DNA of 64,000 nucleotides from Bacteroidia bacterium (GCA_030425285.1 JAUIAY010000010.1:1-64000); one strand, 5' to 3'. Counted from the stretch's first letter, positions 41,983 to 50,764 are shown. Notes: generated by a model from the sequence alone, not told the origin. Program-made: numbers and translations.

Positions 41983-43893
41983 ATGACAAAAGGAAATATT
42001 AATGTTTCGGTAGAAAACATCTTCCCGCTCATTAAAAAATTCTTATACAGTGACCACGAAATCTTTTTACGTGAGTTAATTAGTAATGCTACAGATGCTA
42101 CTTTAAAGCTTAAGCATCTAACCAGTATAGGTGAAGCCAAAGTAGACTATGGCAATCCGCAGATTGAAATTAAAATTGATAAAGCAGGCAAAAAACTTCA
42201 CATTATTGATCAAGGAATTGGTATGACTGCCGAAGAGGTTGAAAAATACATCAACCAAGTGGCTTTTTCTGGTGCTGAAGAGTTCTTAGACAAATATAAA
42301 GATGCTGCCAAAGATTCTGGAATTATTGGTCATTTTGGTTTAGGTTTCTATTCGGCTTTCATGGTAGCGAATAAAGTAGAAATCATCACAAAATCTTACA
42401 AAGACGAGCCTGCTGCACATTGGACTTGTGATGGATCTCCTGAATTTACTTTAGAACCAGCTGAAAAAACAGAACGTGGTACTGAAATTATTCTTCACAT
42501 TACTGAAGATGACAAAGAGTTTTTAGAAGAATCCCGTATTCGTGAGTTATTGGTAAAGTATAACAAGTTTATGCCTGTGCCAATTAAATTTGGAACCAAG
42601 GAAATAAACGATCCAGATTTTACGCCTAAAACCACAACAGATAAAGACGGTAAAGAGACTACCGAACCACATAAAAAAATCACGGTTGACGATATCATCA
42701 ATAACCCAAATCCAGCTTGGACCAAACAGCCTACGGATTTAAAAGATGAAGATTATAATAATTTCTACCGTGAGCTCTACCCGATGCAGTTTGAGGAGCC
42801 GTTATTCCACATTCACTTAAATGTTGATTATCCGTTCAATTTGACTGGGATTTTATACTTCCCAAAAATGACTAACGATTTAAATATTCAACGCGATAAA
42901 ATTCAGTTGTATCAAAATCAGGTTTTTGTAACAGATAATGTTGAAGGTATTGTACCTGAATTCTTAACCATGTTACGTGGTGTGATTGATTCACCAGATA
43001 TTCCATTGAACGTTTCACGTAGTTACCTTCAAGCTGATGGCGCAGTTAAGAAAATTTCATCTTATATCACTCGTAAAGTAGCCGACAAATTAAAATCACT
43101 GTTTAATAACAATCGTGAAGATTTCGAGAAGAAATGGGACGACATTAAAATTGTGATTGAATACGGTATGCTTTCAGAAGAAAAATTCTTCGAAAAAGCC
43201 GATGCGTTTGCATTGTACCCAACAGTTGATGGTAAGTATTACACCTATGATGAATTGTACAATGTCATTAAGGCGAAGCAAACTGATAAGGATGACAAAT
43301 TAGTGATTCTTTATGCTTCTGATACCGATGCACAACACAGTTACATTGAAGCTGCTAAAGCCAAAGGTTACGAAGTGCTGTTATTAGATTCTCCTATTGT
43401 TTCGCATTTAATGCAAAAACTAGAAGGTAGCAAGGAGAATATATCATTCGCTCGTGTCGATGCCGATCATATTGATAATTTAATCAAAAAAGATGATACA
43501 AAAATATCCAAGCTTTCAGAAGACGAAAAGAAACAATTGGATGAGTTGCTGAAAGAAGTCATTCCTTCTGAAAAATTCATGGTGCAATTGGAAACTATGG
43601 ATAGTGATGCCGCACCATTTATGATTACGCAACCAGAATTTATGCGTCGTATGAAAGAAATGCAGCAAACTGGTGGAGGCGGCATGTTTGGTATGGGCAA
43701 TATGCCAGAAATGTACAACCTGGTTGTTAATACCAATTCTGAATTGGTAGGTGAAATATTAAATACCAAAACCAAGAAAAAGCAAGAGCGTTTAATTAAC
43801 CAGAGTTTAGACTTAGCACGATTAAGTCAAGGGCTTTTGAGAGGTGAAGAATTAACAAACTTCATCAAACGAAGCTATGATATGATAAAATAG
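41983..43893 (+). CDS. htpG: Molecular chaperone HtpG
   Basis: A 636-residue Hsp90 chaperone. The N-terminal GHKL ATPase has the Glu of FLRELISNATDAT, the DQGIGM motif and GHFGLGFYSAFMV. The middle domain includes LNVSRSYLQ with the catalytic Arg, and a C-terminal dimerisation domain ends with a Met/Gly-rich GMGNMPE segment and LLRGEELTNFI. Length and domain order fit flavobacterial HtpG. A sigma-54-like promoter upstream suggests stress control. It helps fold client proteins in the cytoplasm in an ATP-dependent way. Confidence 0.97.
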   Translation: MTKGNINVSVENIFPLIKKFLYSDHEIFLRELISNATDATLKLKHLTSIGEAKVDYGNPQIEIKIDKAGKKLHIIDQGIGMTAEEVEKYINQVAFSGAEEFLDKYKDAAKDSGIIGHFGLGFYSAFMVANKVEIITKSYKDEPAAHWTCDGSPEFTLEPAEKTERGTEIILHITEDDKEFLEESRIRELLVKYNKFMPVPIKFGTKEINDPDFTPKTTTDKDGKETTEPHKKITVDDIINNPNPAWTKQPTDLKDEDYNNFYRELYPMQFEEPLFHIHLNVDYPFNLTGILYFPKMTNDLNIQRDKIQLYQNQVFVTDNVEGIVPEFLTMLRGVIDSPDIPLNVSRSYLQADGAVKKISSYITRKVADKLKSLFNNNREDFEKKWDDIKIVIEYGMLSEEKFFEKADAFALYPTVDGKYYTYDELYNVIKAKQTDKDDKLVILYASDTDAQHSYIEAAKAKGYEVLLLDSPIVSHLMQKLEGSKENISFARVDADHIDNLIKKDDTKISKLSEDEKKQLDELLKEVIPSEKFMVQLETMDSDAAPFMITQPEFMRRMKEMQQTGGGGMFGMGNMPEMYNLVVNTNSELVGEILNTKTKKKQERLINQSLDLARLSQGLLRGEELTNFIKRSYDMIK

Positions 43894-43933
43894 ATATTAG
43901 ACAGCTTCGCTGCTAGATTATAGAAACAAGACT

Positions 43934-43959
43934 AAACCACTTCCTAACCGAAGTGGTTT
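43934..43959. terminator. Intrinsic terminator after htpG
   Basis: AAACCACTTC-CTAACC-GAAGTGGTTT is a 10-bp stem with T6 behind it. It also faces the convergent dipeptidase gene. Confidence 0.85.
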
Positions 43960-43971
43960 TTTATTATTTAT

Positions 43972-44646
43972 TCACTCAACCACAAAATCAAAATACGTAT
44001 CTGGAAATGGCTCATTCCGTAACGTAAAGTGCCACCATTCTTTTGGGTAATTTCTAAATCCGTGTTTTAGCATAACGGTTTGCAACAATTGTCTGTTGGC
44101 CTTTTGAACTTCAGAAATATTAGAATGTGCCAACCAGGATTCCTCCCCAAAAAAATCATAAGGACTTCCCATATCCAAAGGTTCCAATGTATTAGCATCT
44201 ATAATAGTTAAATCAACCGTACTACCCCTACTATGCCCAGAGCGCGATGCAATGTATCCGTCACGAAATAAGTGCCGCTTTTTAACATCTGGATAAAACT
44301 CTTTTTTTTGCAAAGTATCATTCCAATCTTTTGCCCAACGCATAAAATGATTCACCGCGCGTTGCGGTCTATAACCATCATAAACCAACAAGCATAAATT
44401 TTGTTGTTGTAGTTCTTCCTGAACCAATTTAAGAGCTTGAGCTGTTGGTTTAGTAATTATAAGTCTGTTGGCATGGTATCCATCAATAGTATCACCTACA
44501 AAATTATTAGTACCAAAGTAGCGCAAGTCAACTTCTAAATCAGGAATGACAGATTTAGCGTACACAAAATTTTCCGGCAAATCAGTTTGTTTTGAAAAAG
44601 CCAAAAGAAACAAGGCGGATACTAATATAAAGACTTTGTTTTTCAT
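43972..44646 (-). CDS. D-Ala-D-Ala dipeptidase (M15D, VanX/DdpX-like)
   Basis: A 224-residue exported protein; the signal peptide ends near residue 18. The zinc site is SRSGHSRGSTVDLTI (His and Asp ligands) and EWWHF near residue 210 (Glu general base and His ligand), as in VanX, DdpX and related enzymes. Such enzymes cleave D-Ala-D-Ala released from peptidoglycan turnover. No vancomycin cluster is visible here, so a physiological wall-recycling role is more probable than resistance. It is the only gene in its transcript as far as can be seen. Confidence 0.92.
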   Translation of the reverse strand: MKNKVFILVSALFLLAFSKQTDLPENFVYAKSVIPDLEVDLRYFGTNNFVGDTIDGYHANRLIITKPTAQALKLVQEELQQQNLCLLVYDGYRPQRAVNHFMRWAKDWNDTLQKKEFYPDVKKRHLFRDGYIASRSGHSRGSTVDLTIIDANTLEPLDMGSPYDFFGEESWLAHSNISEVQKANRQLLQTVMLKHGFRNYPKEWWHFTLRNEPFPDTYFDFVVE

Positions 44647-44677
44647 ACTATAAAAGCTAATTTAGAAAAAAAATAGC

Positions 44678-45277
44678 ATGGATTTGTTTTCAACCGAAAA
44701 AACCACAATAAATTTACCCAATGCGCAAATAACGTATCAACCTCATTTTCTGACTTCCAAACAAGCTGACAAATTATTCCAAACACTAAAAAGCAACACC
44801 AATTGGCGGCAAGACACCATTACCTTATTTGGCAAAACATATAATCAACCTAGGTTGACAGCCTTGTACAGTACTATCGGTAGAACTTACACCTACTCCA
44901 ATATCACCATGCATCCAGAACCTTTTTCAAAGGATCTATTAAAAATTAAGTCTGATATTGAAAATAGCGCAGCAACTAAATTTAATTCTGTGCTATTAAA
45001 TTTATATCGGGACGGAAAAGACAGTAACGGATGGCATGCGGATAATGAAAAAGAATTGGGTGAAAATCCTACGATTGCTTCATTGAGTCTTGGAGCTGAA
45101 CGCGTTTTTCATTTTAAACATCGGAAGATTAAATCTCAAAAACATAAATTGACATTGTCAAACGGAAGTTTATTGATTATGTCAGGTAAAATGCAACACC
45201 ATTGGTTGCACCAAATTCCAAAAACGAAAAAACAAATTGGCGAACGTATCAACTTGACATTCCGTCAAATTTTTTAA
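44678..45277 (+). CDS. AlkB-type DNA repair dioxygenase
   Basis: A 199-residue Fe(II)/2-oxoglutarate dioxygenase. The iron ligands are His and Asp in GWHADNEKELG and the distal His in MQHHWLHQIPK. The Arg of ERINLTFRQI binds 2-oxoglutarate. This arrangement and length fit AlkB2-type repair enzymes which remove methyl groups from 1-methyladenine and 3-methylcytosine in DNA. The gene is divergent from the dipeptidase with 31 bases between the starts and ends in a weak terminator hairpin. Confidence 0.9.
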   Translation: MDLFSTEKTTINLPNAQITYQPHFLTSKQADKLFQTLKSNTNWRQDTITLFGKTYNQPRLTALYSTIGRTYTYSNITMHPEPFSKDLLKIKSDIENSAATKFNSVLLNLYRDGKDSNGWHADNEKELGENPTIASLSLGAERVFHFKHRKIKSQKHKLTLSNGSLLIMSGKMQHHWLHQIPKTKKQIGERINLTFRQIF

Positions 45278-45284
45278 ACAAAAA

Positions 45285-45310
45285 AAACCGAGGTCCCTCA
45301 ACCTCGGTTT
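45285..45310 (+). terminator. Hairpin after the alkB-like gene
   Basis: AAACCGAGGT-CCCTCA-ACCTCGGTTT is a perfect 10-bp stem followed by an interrupted T-rich run. The remaining interval to 45644 has no gene; it shows a hairpin ACTAAAA/TTTTAGT at 45399-45420 and a direct repeat. Confidence 0.75.
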
Positions 45311-45473
45311 AATTTAATTTGCACTTTTATTATGCTGTTAGATTTAGGGTCTCTAGTATCAACGACATAATGCAAATATTAATTAATTAATCCATTGAAC
45401 TAAAAAGTATGTCTTTTAGTACCCTTCAAATGTAGAATTATAATCCAAAACCAACGTTTAAATACATTTATTT

Positions 45474-45542
45474 TCGATGAAATGCACTTTTTTTTAACAT
45501 TTGAAGTCGAAATATTACATTTTATCGATGAAATGCACTTTT
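45474..45542. repeat. 18-bp exact direct repeat pair upstream of the alpha/beta hydrolase
   Basis: TCGATGAAATGCACTTTT occurs at 45474-45491 and exactly again at 45525-45542, with a period of 51 bases. Each copy is followed by a T-rich tract. They lie 103-171 bases upstream of ATG 45645 and might be binding sites or a small duplication. Confidence 0.6.
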
Positions 45543-45644
45543 ATTGAAAATTGATACCAGGTTTCTAATCAACAGAATTACATAATAAAAAACTATTTTT
45601 ACGGTTATTAAAAAATATGTTATCCATTAAAAATCTAATTCTCA

Positions 45645-46571
45645 ATGAGGGCATCGCTTTTAGTTTTTCTTCTACTTTTTAATCTTCTAGGGTTTTCGCA
45701 AGAAGATAATCAACTGGAAACCAACATTACGGTCAATGAGCACATTGAAGGATCTCTCCTGTTGCCTGAAGGTGGACAATCGGATTATTTAACTATTATT
45801 ATTGCTGGATCAGGACCAACAGATAGAGATGGCAACCAGAACTTTTTGAAAAGCAACAACCTAAAAAAGCTCGCCAAAAGTTTGGCACAAGAAGGTATTG
45901 CAAGCTTTCGTTATGATAAACGTATTGTAAAGCAGATTCGTAAAGGCAATGTGGATAAGAACATCATGTTTGATGATTTTGTAACCGATGCATCATCCGT
46001 GATTGATTATTTTTATGAGAAGAAACAATTTAAGTCCATTTATGTTATTGGCCATAGCCAAGGCAGCTTGGTAGGCATGATGGCACTTTCTGAAAAAGCA
46101 GCTGGCTTTATTTCATTAGCTGGTGCTGGACAATCTATTGATATTGTTATTACTGATCAAATAGAAAAAATGGCACCTGGTCTCACCGAAGATGCGAAGA
46201 AAACATTTGAAGTTCTTAAAAAAGGGGAAACTACAACCGACTACCCTCCTGCTTTGGCTTCGGTTTTTAATATAGATACGCAACCGTTTATTACTAATTG
46301 GATGCAATACAAACCTAAAGAAATCATTTCTAAAGTAGAAACACCTATTCTTATTATAAATGGTACTAAAGACCTACAGGTTTCAGTTGAAGAAGCCAAT
46401 CAATTAAAGGATGCCAATCCTAAAGCAGAATTAAAAATTATTGAGAATATGAATCATGTACTCTTTATTATAGAAGGTGATGATTTAGAGAATTCAAAAT
46501 CTTACAACGAATCTTTCAGACCTATTTCAACCGAACTTGTTGAAACCATTTCTCGTTTTATCAAACAGTAA
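45645..46571 (+). CDS. Exported alpha/beta hydrolase (S33-like)
   Basis: A 308-residue exported protein with signal peptide ending near GFSQ. LTIIIAGSGPTDRDGN forms the oxyanion region, the nucleophile elbow is VIGHSQGSLVGM with Ser near residue 137, the Asp is in IINGTKDLQVS and the His in NMNHVLF. This is the serine aminopeptidase S33/alpha-beta-hydrolase type, common as periplasmic esterases or peptidases. Substrate unknown. It has a perfect intrinsic terminator and stands alone; the upstream region carries a direct repeat of 18 bases. Confidence 0.87.
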   Translation: MRASLLVFLLLFNLLGFSQEDNQLETNITVNEHIEGSLLLPEGGQSDYLTIIIAGSGPTDRDGNQNFLKSNNLKKLAKSLAQEGIASFRYDKRIVKQIRKGNVDKNIMFDDFVTDASSVIDYFYEKKQFKSIYVIGHSQGSLVGMMALSEKAAGFISLAGAGQSIDIVITDQIEKMAPGLTEDAKKTFEVLKKGETTTDYPPALASVFNIDTQPFITNWMQYKPKEIISKVETPILIINGTKDLQVSVEEANQLKDANPKAELKIIENMNHVLFIIEGDDLENSKSYNESFRPISTELVETISRFIKQ

Positions 46572-46601
46572 GCACATCACAACACATAGGTTTCCTAAAA
46601 G

Positions 46602-46627
46602 AAAAGCATCCCGAGAGGGATGCTTTT
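46602..46627 (+). terminator. Intrinsic terminator after the alpha/beta hydrolase
   Basis: AAAAGCATCCC-GAGA-GGGATGCTTTT is a perfect 11-bp stem with a GNRA-type loop. Confidence 0.9.
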
Positions 46628-46745
46628 ACTTACTAACCAACCAAAAATATGAAATGTTATTGCCTTTTATTAAAGTAACCACACTTTAACTAAAAGTTAG
46701 CTACAATAACAATTTATATACTTCAATTAGCGTGCCAAACTTGAT

Positions 46746-46795
46746 TTGCAGGACAAAAACTTTTGTGATATATTTGTGATATCATTTTAATATCA
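46746..46795 (+). promoter_or_regulatory. Promoter with overlapping phased palindromic operator
   Basis: TTG (46746-46748) lies 20 bases before the exact -7 box TATATTTG (46769-46776). TGATAT at 46766 and 46777 and ATATCA at 46779 and 46790 form a symmetric array whose boxes are 11 bases apart and whose centre is TGATATCA (46777-46784). The array covers the -7 box and the start site. The fourth gene of the operon is a ribbon-helix-helix protein that might bind here. Confidence 0.55.
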
Positions 46796-46811
46796 TTATA
46801 ATTTTTAAATC

Positions 46812-47672
46812 ATGAAAGAAGAAAAAATCATCGTCCCTGCAAATGGCTATTTGATGTTGTTTGTGTTTTTGGTATTGTTTTTTGGAACCATTGTATTGGC
46901 CATCCTACAAGAACAACCTGAATATTTACCAATTCTAATCATAGCCCTACTTATAGCTCCAGGTTTTATTATGGTTCAACCAAATGGCTCTCGTGTACTA
47001 TTGCTATTTGGAAAGTATGTAGGCACTGTTAAGAAGAATGGTTTTTATTGGGTAAATCCTTTTTATACCAAAAAGAAGATTTCCTTAAGAGCTAGCAACT
47101 TTGACAGTGAACGCTTAAAAGTTAACGACAAACTTGGTAATCCAGTCATGATCAGTACTATTTTGGTTTGGCGTGTTCAAGACACTTACAAGGCTGCTTT
47201 TGATGTCGATAATTATGAAAACTTTGTTCGCGTTCAAACGGATGCTGCCGTAAGAAAATTAGCCAGTATGTATCCTTATGACAATTTCGCAGATGAAGGT
47301 GTTGACGAGGATATCACACTACGTTCCAGTGTTAATGAAGTGAGTAATGCCTTGGAAAAGGAAATAGATGAACGGCTATCTATTGCCGGAATTGAAGTTT
47401 TGGAAGCCAGAATTGGTTACTTAGCCTATGCTCAAGAGATTGCCAATGCTATGCTTAAGCGCCAACAGGCAACTGCCATTGTTGCTGCAAGACATAAAAT
47501 TGTAGAAGGAGCTGTGAGCATGGTAGAAATGGCTTTGGAAGAACTAGGCAAAAAACAAATTGTTGATTTAGATGAGGAACGCAAAGCAGCGATGGTGAGC
47601 AATCTTATGGTCATTTTATGTGGTGACAAAGATGCTTCTCCTGTTGTTAATGCAGGTACATTAAACCATTAA
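46812..47672 (+). CDS. SPFH domain membrane protein
   Basis: A 286-residue protein with two N-terminal transmembrane segments (about residues 10-33 and 38-56), then an SPFH/band 7 domain (about 60-220) with LLLFGKYVGTVKKNGFYWVNPF and VQTDAAVRKLASMYPYDN. The C-terminal part is helical. SPFH proteins scaffold membrane microdomains or protease regulation. It leads a four-gene operon with DUF4177, DUF1648 and a ribbon-helix-helix protein. The order SPFH, small protein, DUF1648, RHH recurs in Flavobacteriaceae as I recall it; the role is unknown. Confidence 0.88.
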   Translation: MKEEKIIVPANGYLMLFVFLVLFFGTIVLAILQEQPEYLPILIIALLIAPGFIMVQPNGSRVLLLFGKYVGTVKKNGFYWVNPFYTKKKISLRASNFDSERLKVNDKLGNPVMISTILVWRVQDTYKAAFDVDNYENFVRVQTDAAVRKLASMYPYDNFADEGVDEDITLRSSVNEVSNALEKEIDERLSIAGIEVLEARIGYLAYAQEIANAMLKRQQATAIVAARHKIVEGAVSMVEMALEELGKKQIVDLDEERKAAMVSNLMVILCGDKDASPVVNAGTLNH

Positions 47673-47675
47673 AAT

Positions 47676-47834
47676 ATGAAAGAATATAAAGTAATAGTTC
47701 CTAAAATCGGATTTAAAAATAGAACACAAAATTTCGAAGATATTTTAAATCAATATGCTCGAGAAGGATGGGTAGTTAATCATATTGGGCAAAGTTGGGG
47801 CAGTGTTGTTTTCGAAAGAAACAAGAATAGGTAG
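47676..47834 (+). CDS. DUF4177 family small protein
   Basis: A 52-residue protein, translated directly from the sequence. MKEYKVIVPKIGFKN starts it and YAREGWVVNHIGQSW gives the DUF4177 pattern. It begins three bases after the SPFH stop and ends two bases before the DUF1648 start, so it is surely part of the operon. No enzymatic motif. Function unknown; the very tight spacing and clear start make it a real gene. Confidence 0.83.
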   Translation: MKEYKVIVPKIGFKNRTQNFEDILNQYAREGWVVNHIGQSWGSVVFERNKNR

Positions 47835-47836
47835 AT

Positions 47837-48343
47837 ATGACAAACAATAGACCTAGAATAAAAGTTCCGCTTGAAGGTATCGATATTGTACTTGAATTGC
47901 TTTCAATTGCTTGTCTGTTATTAATGTGGGCCTATTTATTTATTGAATATCCAAAACTCCCTGACACTATTGCATCGCATTTTAATGCAAAAGGTGAAGC
48001 AGATGGATACAGCAATAAGGTTTATTTATGGTTTGTCCCATTAATATCTACTGCTATGTACATTGGATTATTTGTCTTAAATAAATATCCACATGCTCAT
48101 AATTATATGATTAACATCACTGAAGAAAACGCCTTAAAAAACTATCGATTCAGTACACGCATTGTACGAATTGTAAATACACTAACAGTTATTATGTTTG
48201 CTTACATTATTTATTATATTGTCCAGAGCGCTAAAGAACAAGACATACAATTTAGCAGTTGGTTTTTACCCATTGTTATTTCCTTTAGTGTGTTATTACC
48301 CATTGGGATATTATTATATAATCGAAAAATAAACAAGTCTTAA
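47837..48343 (+). CDS. DUF1648 domain membrane protein
   Basis: A 168-residue membrane protein with four transmembrane segments. The phrase LPDTIASHFNAKGEADGYSNK after the first helix is the signature of DUF1648, seen in SdpI-type immunity proteins and other membrane proteins of Bacillota and Bacteroidota. There is no SdpC-like toxin here, so an immunity role is speculative. It follows DUF4177 by two bases and precedes the RHH gene by four. Confidence 0.87.
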   Translation: MTNNRPRIKVPLEGIDIVLELLSIACLLLMWAYLFIEYPKLPDTIASHFNAKGEADGYSNKVYLWFVPLISTAMYIGLFVLNKYPHAHNYMINITEENALKNYRFSTRIVRIVNTLTVIMFAYIIYYIVQSAKEQDIQFSSWFLPIVISFSVLLPIGILLYNRKINKS

Positions 48344-48347
48344 AAAC

Positions 48348-48533
48348 ATGTCTAAAAAAAAGGCCTTTGCATTACGAATAAATGAAGATATGCTCAAAGC
48401 CATTGAAAAATGGGCTTCAGATGAGTTCAGGAGTACCAATGGACAAATTGAATGGATGTTGATGCAATATTTAAAAGACAATAAAAGAGAACCCAAACCC
48501 AAAAAAGACACCAATGACAAAAGCGACCAATAA
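48348..48533 (+). CDS. Arc-type ribbon-helix-helix protein
   Basis: A 61-residue protein: MSKKKAFALRINEDMLK begins with the N-terminal beta-ribbon (KAFALRI) and continues with helices (EDMLKAIEKWASDEF and NGQIEWMLMQYLK) of the Arc/MetJ ribbon-helix-helix fold, followed by a Lys/Asp-rich tail. Such dimers bind DNA as repeated short boxes. It is the last gene of the SPFH operon, and the promoter region of the operon shows phased TGATAT boxes, so autoregulation is plausible. The stop codon is within the loop of the terminator hairpin. Confidence 0.83.
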   Translation: MSKKKAFALRINEDMLKAIEKWASDEFRSTNGQIEWMLMQYLKDNKREPKPKKDTNDKSDQ

Positions 48534-48546
48534 GGTCGCTTTTTTT
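48519..48546 (+). terminator. Terminator overlapping the end of the RHH gene
   Basis: AAAAGCGACC-AATAA-GGTCGCTTTT is a perfect 10-bp stem with T7 behind it; the UAA stop (48531-48533) is in the loop. The last codons of the gene encode the left arm. Confidence 0.88.
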
Positions 48547-48590
48547 AACCCATTAATTTTGGTATTTTGCGAACGTAATTTTGAAATTTT

Positions 48591-49856
48591 ATGGATAATC
48601 AACCTATTTTTACCAACGACGCTATTGTTTTTGGATTGCTGATGCTCTCTTTAGGGTTTGTTTTTTACACCGAATCTAAAAAAACAGGTTTTTGGTCAGT
48701 TTTTTACAAATACATTCCTGGCCTACTCATGTGTTACATGATTCCTGCAGTTTTCAACTCTCTCGGATGGATTTCAGCTGATGTATCTCAAACTTATTTT
48801 ATTGCTAGTCGTTATTTGCTACCAGCTTCTCTAGTATTATTAACCATTAGTATAGACTTAAAAGCCGTTTTTAATTTAGGCTGGCGAGCGTTAGTGATGT
48901 TCTTCACGGGTACCATCGGTATTGTAATAGGGGGACCATTGGCTATTTTATTGATATCTTCATTTTCACCTGAAACGGTTGGAGGTGTCGGTTTTGATGC
49001 CACTTGGCGTGGGTTAGCCACTTTAGCAGGTAGTTGGATTGGTGGTGGAGCCAACCAAGCTGCTATGTTGGAAATATATGAGTATAATCAAGAATTATAT
49101 GGCGGTATGGTATTGGTTGATATTGTAGTTGCTAATATTTGGATGGCCATTATTTTATTGGGAATTGGTAAACGTAGAAAAATAGATGCCTGGCTTAAAG
49201 CTGACAATACGGCTATTGATGAATTACAACAAAAGGTACAAACCTTCAGCGATAAAATTACACGTATTCCTTCGTTAACCGACTTAATGATGATATTGAC
49301 ATTTGCCTTTGTAGCTGTTGGTATTGCACATTTTGGTTCTGAAAAAATATCAACTTTTCTGAATGACAATTTTGAGGCCGTCAGTAATCCAAAAAGTGCC
49401 TTATCATCATTTGGAAGTAGCTTTTTCTGGCTGATATCCATTGCCACGCTGATAGGTATTTTATTATCATTTACCAAAGCAAAAAATTATGAAGGTGCTG
49501 GTGCCAGTAAAATAGGAAGTGTATTTATTTATGTATTGGTAGCAACAATTGGTATGAAAATGGATTTAGGAAAAATATTTGAAAACCCAGGACTGATTTT
49601 AATCGGATTAGTGTGGATAACTATCCATGCTTTGCTTTTGTTTATTGTTGCTAAAATCATCAAAGCACCATACTTTTTCTTGGCTGTAGGCAGTCAAGCA
49701 AATGTAGGTGGTGCAGCATCCGCTCCAGTAGTGGCGGCTGCATTTCATCCTTCACTGGCTACGGTAGGTGCTCTTTTAGCAGTTTTTGGTTACGTAGTAG
49801 GAACCTATGGTGCTATTCTTTGTGCCGAACTAATGAAAATAGCCGCAGGAGGTTAG
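48591..49856 (+). CDS. DUF819 family integral membrane protein
   Basis: A 421-residue polytopic protein with about 11-12 transmembrane segments. The regions GGVGFDATWRGLATLAGSWIGGGANQ and LAVGSQANVGGAASAPVVAAAFHP, Gly-rich repeats around broken helices, are characteristic of DUF819 (YjcL-type) proteins, which look like ion or metabolite transporters by repeat architecture. No substrate has been established. A near-consensus -7 box (TATTTTGC) precedes the ATG at 48591. It follows the SPFH operon terminator, so it has its own transcript. Confidence 0.9.
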   Translation: MDNQPIFTNDAIVFGLLMLSLGFVFYTESKKTGFWSVFYKYIPGLLMCYMIPAVFNSLGWISADVSQTYFIASRYLLPASLVLLTISIDLKAVFNLGWRALVMFFTGTIGIVIGGPLAILLISSFSPETVGGVGFDATWRGLATLAGSWIGGGANQAAMLEIYEYNQELYGGMVLVDIVVANIWMAIILLGIGKRRKIDAWLKADNTAIDELQQKVQTFSDKITRIPSLTDLMMILTFAFVAVGIAHFGSEKISTFLNDNFEAVSNPKSALSSFGSSFFWLISIATLIGILLSFTKAKNYEGAGASKIGSVFIYVLVATIGMKMDLGKIFENPGLILIGLVWITIHALLLFIVAKIIKAPYFFLAVGSQANVGGAASAPVVAAAFHPSLATVGALLAVFGYVVGTYGAILCAELMKIAAGG

Positions 49857-49906
49857 TATTTGATTAAATTTTATATGATATTTGCGCTCCTAATTTTGAC
49901 AATTTC

Positions 49907-50602
49907 ATGAAAAAAATATTGCTTTTTGCGTTTATCTGTTTGATAGTATCCTGCGGTAAAGAAACCCACGATCTAACCGTAAAAGGAACCGTAAAAGATT
50001 TAAAAAAGGGTACACTGTATCTTCAAAAAATGCAAGATTCGACACTAATCAATGTTGATTCGTTGGTAGTAAGTGGACAAACTGAATTTGAACTACACAG
50101 TGAATTGGAATCACCAGAGGTCTTTTTTCTTCATTTAAATAAAACCAATGAGGATAGTGACCGCAAGATTGTATTCTTTGCCGATAAAGGCGTAACAGAG
50201 ATTCACACAACACTTAAGGATTTTGCCTACGATGCTCAAATAAATGGTTCGGAACAACAAAAAAAGTTGGAAGAGTATTTAAAAATGATGGAACGCTTCA
50301 ATGATAAAAATTTAGACTTAATAAAAAAGGAGTTTGAAGCCAAATCTTCCAATGATTCTACTTTAATACTTGAAAACCAAAAAGCTTTTGAAAATTTAGT
50401 TAAGAGCAAATACTTGTACACTGTAAATTTTGCAGTTACTAACAATGACAGTGAAGTAGCACCATATTTAGCCTTAACTGAAATCTATGATGCTCAAATA
50501 AAGTGGTTGGACACGATAAACAATTCACTTACACCAAAAATAAAAGACTCCAAATACGGGAAGGAGCTAGAATCCTTTATAGCCAAAAGAAAAACGGAAT
50601 AA
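49907..50602 (+). CDS. DUF4369 domain lipoprotein
   Basis: A 231-residue lipoprotein with lipobox LIVSCGKE. Residues about 22-110 are DUF4369 (DLTVKGTVKDLKKGTLYLQ, the small beta domain often N-terminal of TlpA-like thioredoxins). The C-terminal half is helical and there is no CxxC, so a thioredoxin part is absent. This is a truncated or stand-alone version of the layout at 28917-30281. An intrinsic terminator begins at the stop codon. The protein is probably periplasmic or outer-membrane bound. Confidence 0.85.
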   Translation: MKKILLFAFICLIVSCGKETHDLTVKGTVKDLKKGTLYLQKMQDSTLINVDSLVVSGQTEFELHSELESPEVFFLHLNKTNEDSDRKIVFFADKGVTEIHTTLKDFAYDAQINGSEQQKKLEEYLKMMERFNDKNLDLIKKEFEAKSSNDSTLILENQKAFENLVKSKYLYTVNFAVTNNDSEVAPYLALTEIYDAQIKWLDTINNSLTPKIKDSKYGKELESFIAKRKTE

Positions 50603-50630
50603 AAAAACCTCTCGAAATGAGAGGTTTTTT
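50602..50630 (+). terminator. Intrinsic terminator after DUF4369
   Basis: AAAAACCTCTC-GAAAT-GAGAGGTTTTT, an 11-bp stem with a T run, starting at the TAA of the gene. Confidence 0.9.
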
Positions 50631-50632
50631 TG

Positions 50633-50706
50633 AGCCGATAGAGGGACTCGAACCCACGACCTGCTGATTACAAATCAGCTGCTCTAGCCAGCTGAGCTAT
50701 ATCGGC
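50633..50706 (-). tRNA. tRNA-Thr (anticodon TGT)
   Basis: On the minus strand the 74-base sequence folds as a complete cloverleaf: acceptor GCCGATA/TATCGGC, D stem GCTC/GAGC, anticodon arm GCTGA-TTTGTAA-TCAGC, and T arm GTGGG-TTCGAGT-CCCTC. The anticodon is TGT, reading ACA threonine codons. The CCA end is not encoded. Confidence 0.96.
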
Positions 50707-50764
50707 AAAAACAGTTCGCAAATATAATCTTGTGGAAAATATTTGCAAATATTTTTTTCAAAAA

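Noticed and set aside
43972-44646. Vancomycin resistance (VanX) interpretation of the dipeptidase.
   Set aside because: No vanH, vanA-type ligase or regulator is nearby and related dipeptidases have ordinary wall-recycling roles.
47837-48343. SdpI-type toxin immunity system for the DUF1648 gene.
   Set aside because: No toxin-like gene or SdpR-type ArsR regulator is present; DUF1648 alone is not sufficient.
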